Assembly: GCA_026874595.1 (NCBI GenBank)
Contig: CM049317.1
Span: 12,034,382-12,098,381, forward strand
Length of the DNA stretch: 64,000 bases
Origin: Sipunculus nudus
Taxonomy: Eukaryota > Annelida > Sipuncula > Golfingiida > Sipunculidae
Direction: 5' to 3'
Part shown: positions 59,966-64,000 of the stretch, piece by piece
Numbering within the stretch: the stretch's first letter is position 1
How the letters are laid out: each line of letters begins with the position of its first letter
The notes under the pieces: generated by a model
What the model was told of the DNA's origin: nothing
Seen by the model: the letters and a program-made list of their open reading frames with translations, nothing else
The model's database searches: none
Position numbers and translations under genes: made by a program

Positions 59966-61188
59966 AAATTACAGGTAACCTAGTCAAAGCCAAAATTAAA
60001 TTATTTCATAAAATTAATTGGTAAACGATTCAATACTATTCATTCGGTGCAGATTGTTCGTATTGCTCGAGGCCATCTTGTGTCACTGCTGATGGTACCT
60101 GCGCATCTGTTGTCAGTAGAAACGTTACATGGTATAACGGCATGGCTGAGTGTGTAAACACTGGTGGTCAGTTGGCTGGTATTAGCACCATGATGTCAAA
60201 GGAATTACGTAGCATGAATAAGGAATACTGGATAGGTTTATTCCGAAACGGTTGGTTTGCATCAGCTAAGCAAAAATCAAGTATGTGAATACATTTATAA
60301 TCCCTTATCCATTTTATTTGCAACACTAAATATAATATCTCATGGCACTCTGGTATAATTCAATATCAATTAACCGTTCTCCCAGACCGGTTGATAACGG
60401 AAAACAGATGGCAAAATGATATCGATATGAAGAAAGGCGAATACTGTGCTATAATAACTCAGTCGATGGCTGTGGATGGATCTGATAGCAAATCTGTATG
60501 GAAGCCAGTGAAATGTGACGAGAAATATCAATTTGCTTGTTTGTATCGTGAGTTCATTTTTCTGTTATTCGAGGCAGGAGAGATACGCGCATACATTTCA
60601 ATTTTAGTAACATTTTGCAAAGGAACAACATTTCTTAGAGGAATTTTGTACCTTCTCATTGAAAGGGATAATCTCTATCATCATATCTCTATGAACTGTA
60701 ACATATTGGGGTTAGGTAATTTTTTTTTCAGTAAATACTTTCAATATATAGGTAAACCACTTAATGAAGACGAGGCTGGTACGAGTTACTCTACTATACC
60801 TACAGTATTACCAGGTAATGGAATATCTAAAGTAAAAATAAAGTACCTAAAAGACAAACATGTTATTTAAACTCCATGAGGTAAAGGGATTAATGGTTTC
60901 ATGATAATGCACATATTTGATATGTGTATACACATATATTATGAAGTTTATAAATGCTTAATCTGTATTGGACGCGATTTGGCCAATAAAAGAATAGATA
61001 TCAAAAACAAATATGAATTAATCATTTGTGATTTAATTAACTCGAAGTAATTTAAATTAAAATTTCACGCAGATGATACATTGCCGACTTTCACAGATAG
61101 GAATGAATTCACAGCGAACACAGGTAATCTCTTTTTCAACGGGCTATATTCATAGATTTTTGATGTTTTATAATATTTTAATCTTAAC

Positions 61189-61235
<47 letters not shown>

Positions 61236-63948
61236 TGCGAGTATTGAGTATTGTATCGGTACAGAATTTTGCTATCTGTGACGCCATGTAATATTTATAG
61301 ATGAGGTCCGCAGCTTAATTTTTACATGTGTCATGATCCTTTTCATATTGCTGTTAATTTTTGCATCGTGTATATTGTATTTGAATTAAAGTCGATGCAG
61401 ATATCCGGTAATTCAACTAAGTAGATAATTGTAACTAGGTTTGCACACTCTCTGGAGCATTCACGACAGTCATACAGTTGATGTTAACACTGTTGCTCGC
61501 GACCATCAAGCATTTGATTGTCAGGATAATGATGCAGCGTATAAATATATTTCTTAAAGCTAAGTGTCACGATTGCTACTGCGCATAGCTGACCCGCTGT
61601 TACCAGTGCACTTGCTATTGAGGCACACTGAAACCCGAGCTGAGACTGAGAAACCCGGGTCTAATTTAACACATGAAAAGACATGTAAAAGCAACGATCT
61701 TGAAACTAAGATAATCATGACGATTGGGATTACCCCTTCCCTATGAAATAAAAATTAAACTAATAAATGCGTATTTTTAGTGGTAATTTATTACTCTCAA
61801 TATGGGTTAAAATTACTTTATTTGGGGCCGTCGGAAACCTTGGCCAACAGAATACGGCCGTATCATACTTAGTTTATGCGTAAATTACACTTTCTTCAGG
61901 TCATTATAATATACTTGACAGTACTCTATCAATAGACACCAGAAAGGTAACTAAATATTGGAAGATCAAGCCGATTCATTACTAAAACATACGGTCCAAC
62001 AGCCGCTCAATTTGCCCGCAATACGTCTCCTGGGTTCAAATCAAAATGCATTAACACTCCATTGCAAATTATGTATCTCATTTTATGACTGATTACGTTA
62101 GATTACACAATCCTTATAACTGTTGACAAGATTAAAAATGTAAATATTCCGAATTTCTAGCGTTTATTATGGTTTTTTCGATGGTCTCACAAAATGCTAA
62201 TGAACGTACCGTGTACTATGACCGAACCCTTATCGCCATGCATTATACGGGGTTCAGAGGTCCAATTTTCAAAATGTTCCGATTTAAATAGCTCTAGTGA
62301 TTTCTCCAGTTACTGTTTAAGTGTTTTATTTTTATTTGATGTGGTTAGACCATAATCTTCCAATGAATTTAAATTTGTTTTAGGTATAAGTCACGACCAC
62401 AAATTGATGTAGCACTATATCATAGAATCGCTACTTTACTTAGTAAAAAAACTCATAAATAATTGGAGGTGGCAGATCGATAATTAATAACCAACTGCTG
62501 CTTAATTATTTGCCCTCCACACACCCGGTATACGATACCACTCCTGCTAAATCACCTATCTTAAGGTTTCATGTCATCATTGTTAGGGAAACTACTTTTA
62601 TAGATTTATGTATCGTTTTTATACAATTATTTTATATTCTTGAAATATAGAAACAGTGTTTGACTGCTAAGATCTGTGGAGACCCCATATTTTTTTTTGT
62701 CGGTGATAATTTATCATATAGTATTAGGGATTCATAGGCCAAATTGAAATAAGATATCAATTCTAGTTTTTGTAAATTTTATTTTATTCCCTTTAGAGGA
62801 ATTATGTATTCTGCTCATTCTGCCAGGTTTTTTTTATTATTTATGAATTTTGACAATATGTTCTTCTGTTTTGCTTTTAAACTTTTTTTATTTCATAAAA
62901 AAATGATGTTGCTTGTTTCTTTAATTTATCAAATTTTTCAAATTACACTTAATTGCAATTCTGTATCTTATTACATTCTTAAACTGATTTTTCTTCAGTA
63001 CATCATAAAAGCCAATTAATCCACAATCTTGTTTACAGATCATATCTTGCATGGTAACCACCGTTGATCAGTTTGATTTCCAACATGAATCAACCTTAAG
63101 CACAAAGTATAAAAGTTTCAATTGATTGTCAATCCCAGTGGAACATCCCTTTAAGCAGGTGTATACTGGCTGCAGTTATTTCGAAGAATAAAACATGAAT
63201 CAAACACAGTTTATGAAAACATTTGCAAGGGCAATAATGCTAATTCGTTTTGATTATGATTTCAGTGTTGGGAGCCCAGCTTCCAGTACTGGCCTATGTA
63301 GGAATAGGTTTGGCATCGGTTATGTTGGGGACAGTTATGCTATGCCTGCTTTATGTGAAGTTGTATCCTTCAGTAGAGAACACAGGGTAAAACGTTACCA
63401 AAAGCGCAAGTTTAAAATGATACAACGTTGAAACTACAAGACTTTAATTTATAACATCGTCGTATCATATAATATGATAAAAAAAATATTATTTAGCCTT
63501 TTCCTAATGATGGTATACACTACAACATGTTTAGTCTTTTGAATTATAATATTTTAGTTTTTCGCACGACCCAGAATATGAAGATGAACGATATGGCACG
63601 GGCAATTCGCCTGTTTGCAGTATATACACAGATATTGAGTGGCAAAACAGTACCCCGCCTGGTTTGTCAAGAATGCCGATCAGGAGTCCAAATGAAAGGT
63701 GCAACGCCAGCAGATTCAGTTTTGATCTGACACCCCATGGTTCACTAAGGTCCCTCCAGAGCAATAATAAGGAAGTCTTGGATGAGTTCTGTAGAGAAGC
63801 TACTTGCTCTGAAAGAAAGGATTTAGACCAGTCTCATCTCTCTTGGAAAGAGCCATCCAACCATGTCTGTTACTCTACGCATCCCACGGAACCGCAAGTA
63901 TATGTTGACGCACAGTATCCAATATACACAGTAACATCCTCAAGCTGA
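59121..63948 (+). CDS. Transmembrane receptor: 2 x C-type lectin domain, TM, tyrosine-containing tail
   Basis: Nine exons, all phase-consistent: 59121-59208, 59314-59505, 59714-59839, 60053-60280, 60386-60547, 60752-60814, 61073-61123, 63266-63386, 63558-63948. They total 1422 nt, i.e. 473 residues plus TGA. Exon 1 is a short signal peptide (MEKIVLTYLVYLSSAELK). CTLD1 is residues ~30-135 (KLWLGISYS, EWRWSGSF, DCVVV, NCF...YLCE). CTLD2 is ~136-265 (WYNGMAECVNTGGQLAGIS, YWIGLF, YCAII, W...VKC...FACLY). Two short stalk exons follow, then the TM (~305-331, VLAYVGIGLASVMLGTVMLC) and a 140-residue tail. Introns are phase 1 up to the TM, then phase 2. The loop that would hold EPN/WND is WQNDIDMKKGEYCA, so classical sugar binding is unlikely. 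The donor at 59505 (A|gtcagt) is weak. Confidence 0.85.
59919..59961. repeat. (AG)n microsatellite
   Basis: AG dinucleotide run in intron 3 of the second receptor gene. Confidence 0.95.
61124..63265 (+). other. Large intron 7 of the second CTLD receptor
   Basis: 2.1-kb phase-1 intron between the last stalk exon and the TM exon. I see no exon, domain or complete element in it. A patch near 62640-62700 ('ctaagatctgtggagacccc' then poly-T) looks like a repeat end. Confidence 0.5.
61194..61233. repeat. (AT)n microsatellite
   Basis: AT run in intron 7, just after exon 61073-61123. Confidence 0.9.
63558..63948 (+). other. Cytoplasmic tail exon with ITIM-like motif
   Basis: Residues 344-473. SIYTDI at 365-370 fits the ITIM consensus (S/I/V/L-x-Y-x-x-I/V/L). 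Other tyrosines lie in PEYEDERYG, VYVDAQYPIYTV and CYST. There is no folded domain. Recruitment of SH2 phosphatases is the family expectation for an ITIM but is not shown here; a single short motif can arise by chance. Confidence 0.5.
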
Positions 63949-64000
63949 GGGAACACTCTGCCTATAAAGTATGTCAGTGTTTTCTTGTTCGATTAAGAAA

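Overview
This is a eukaryotic, AT-rich, repeat-dense window. It has short exons in long introns with GT/AG splice sites, many (AT)n microsatellites, and fossils of Ty3/gypsy, Penelope-like, CR1/L2-like, RTE-like and Tigger-like elements. Two multi-exon genes encode membrane proteins with paired C-type lectin domains (CTLDs). Together these features suggest a lophotrochozoan animal, most likely a bivalve mollusc. The organism call is an inference; no sequence here identifies a species.

Layout. 1-4672 is intergenic with degenerate repeats. 4673-9810 (minus strand) is a nine-exon receptor gene: signal peptide, two CTLDs, a stalk, one transmembrane helix, then a cytoplasmic ZU5-like and UPA-like module resembling UNC5/PIDD/ankyrin tails but ending without a death domain. 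10405-21125 is a transposon graveyard: a Tigger-like remnant, two Penelope-like fragments (one with a GIY-YIG endonuclease and a decayed hammerhead-like motif), and a Ty3/gypsy element whose integrase lies upstream of its reverse transcriptase (Gmr1-like order).

21403-53851 (plus strand) holds the most unusual content, a probable gene built almost wholly from small tandemly duplicated exons, all in phase 0. The first part is an array of about 28 copies of a ~33-residue 'R' exon, about 20 of them open. It is interrupted by a second gypsy element and a CR1/L2-like LINE. The second part is an A-C-B triplet exon array (30, 30 and 35 residues). A 3' set of smaller exons follows, itself with a duplicated pair, then a terminal coding exon and a poly(A) signal. 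I recognise no family for this protein and its first exon was not found.

54010-58620 is intergenic and carries an RTE-like LINE fossil. 59121-63948 (plus strand) is a second nine-exon receptor gene: signal peptide, two CTLDs, a stalk, one transmembrane helix and a ~140-residue tyrosine-containing tail with one ITIM-like motif.

How it fits together. Both lectin receptors use phase-1 introns around their extracellular modules and lack the classical EPN/QPD + WND sugar-binding motifs where these can be judged. They flank the fast-evolving phase-0 exon-array gene. A link to recognition or immune diversification is a hypothesis only, resting on neighbourhood and on the birth-and-death pattern of the exons.
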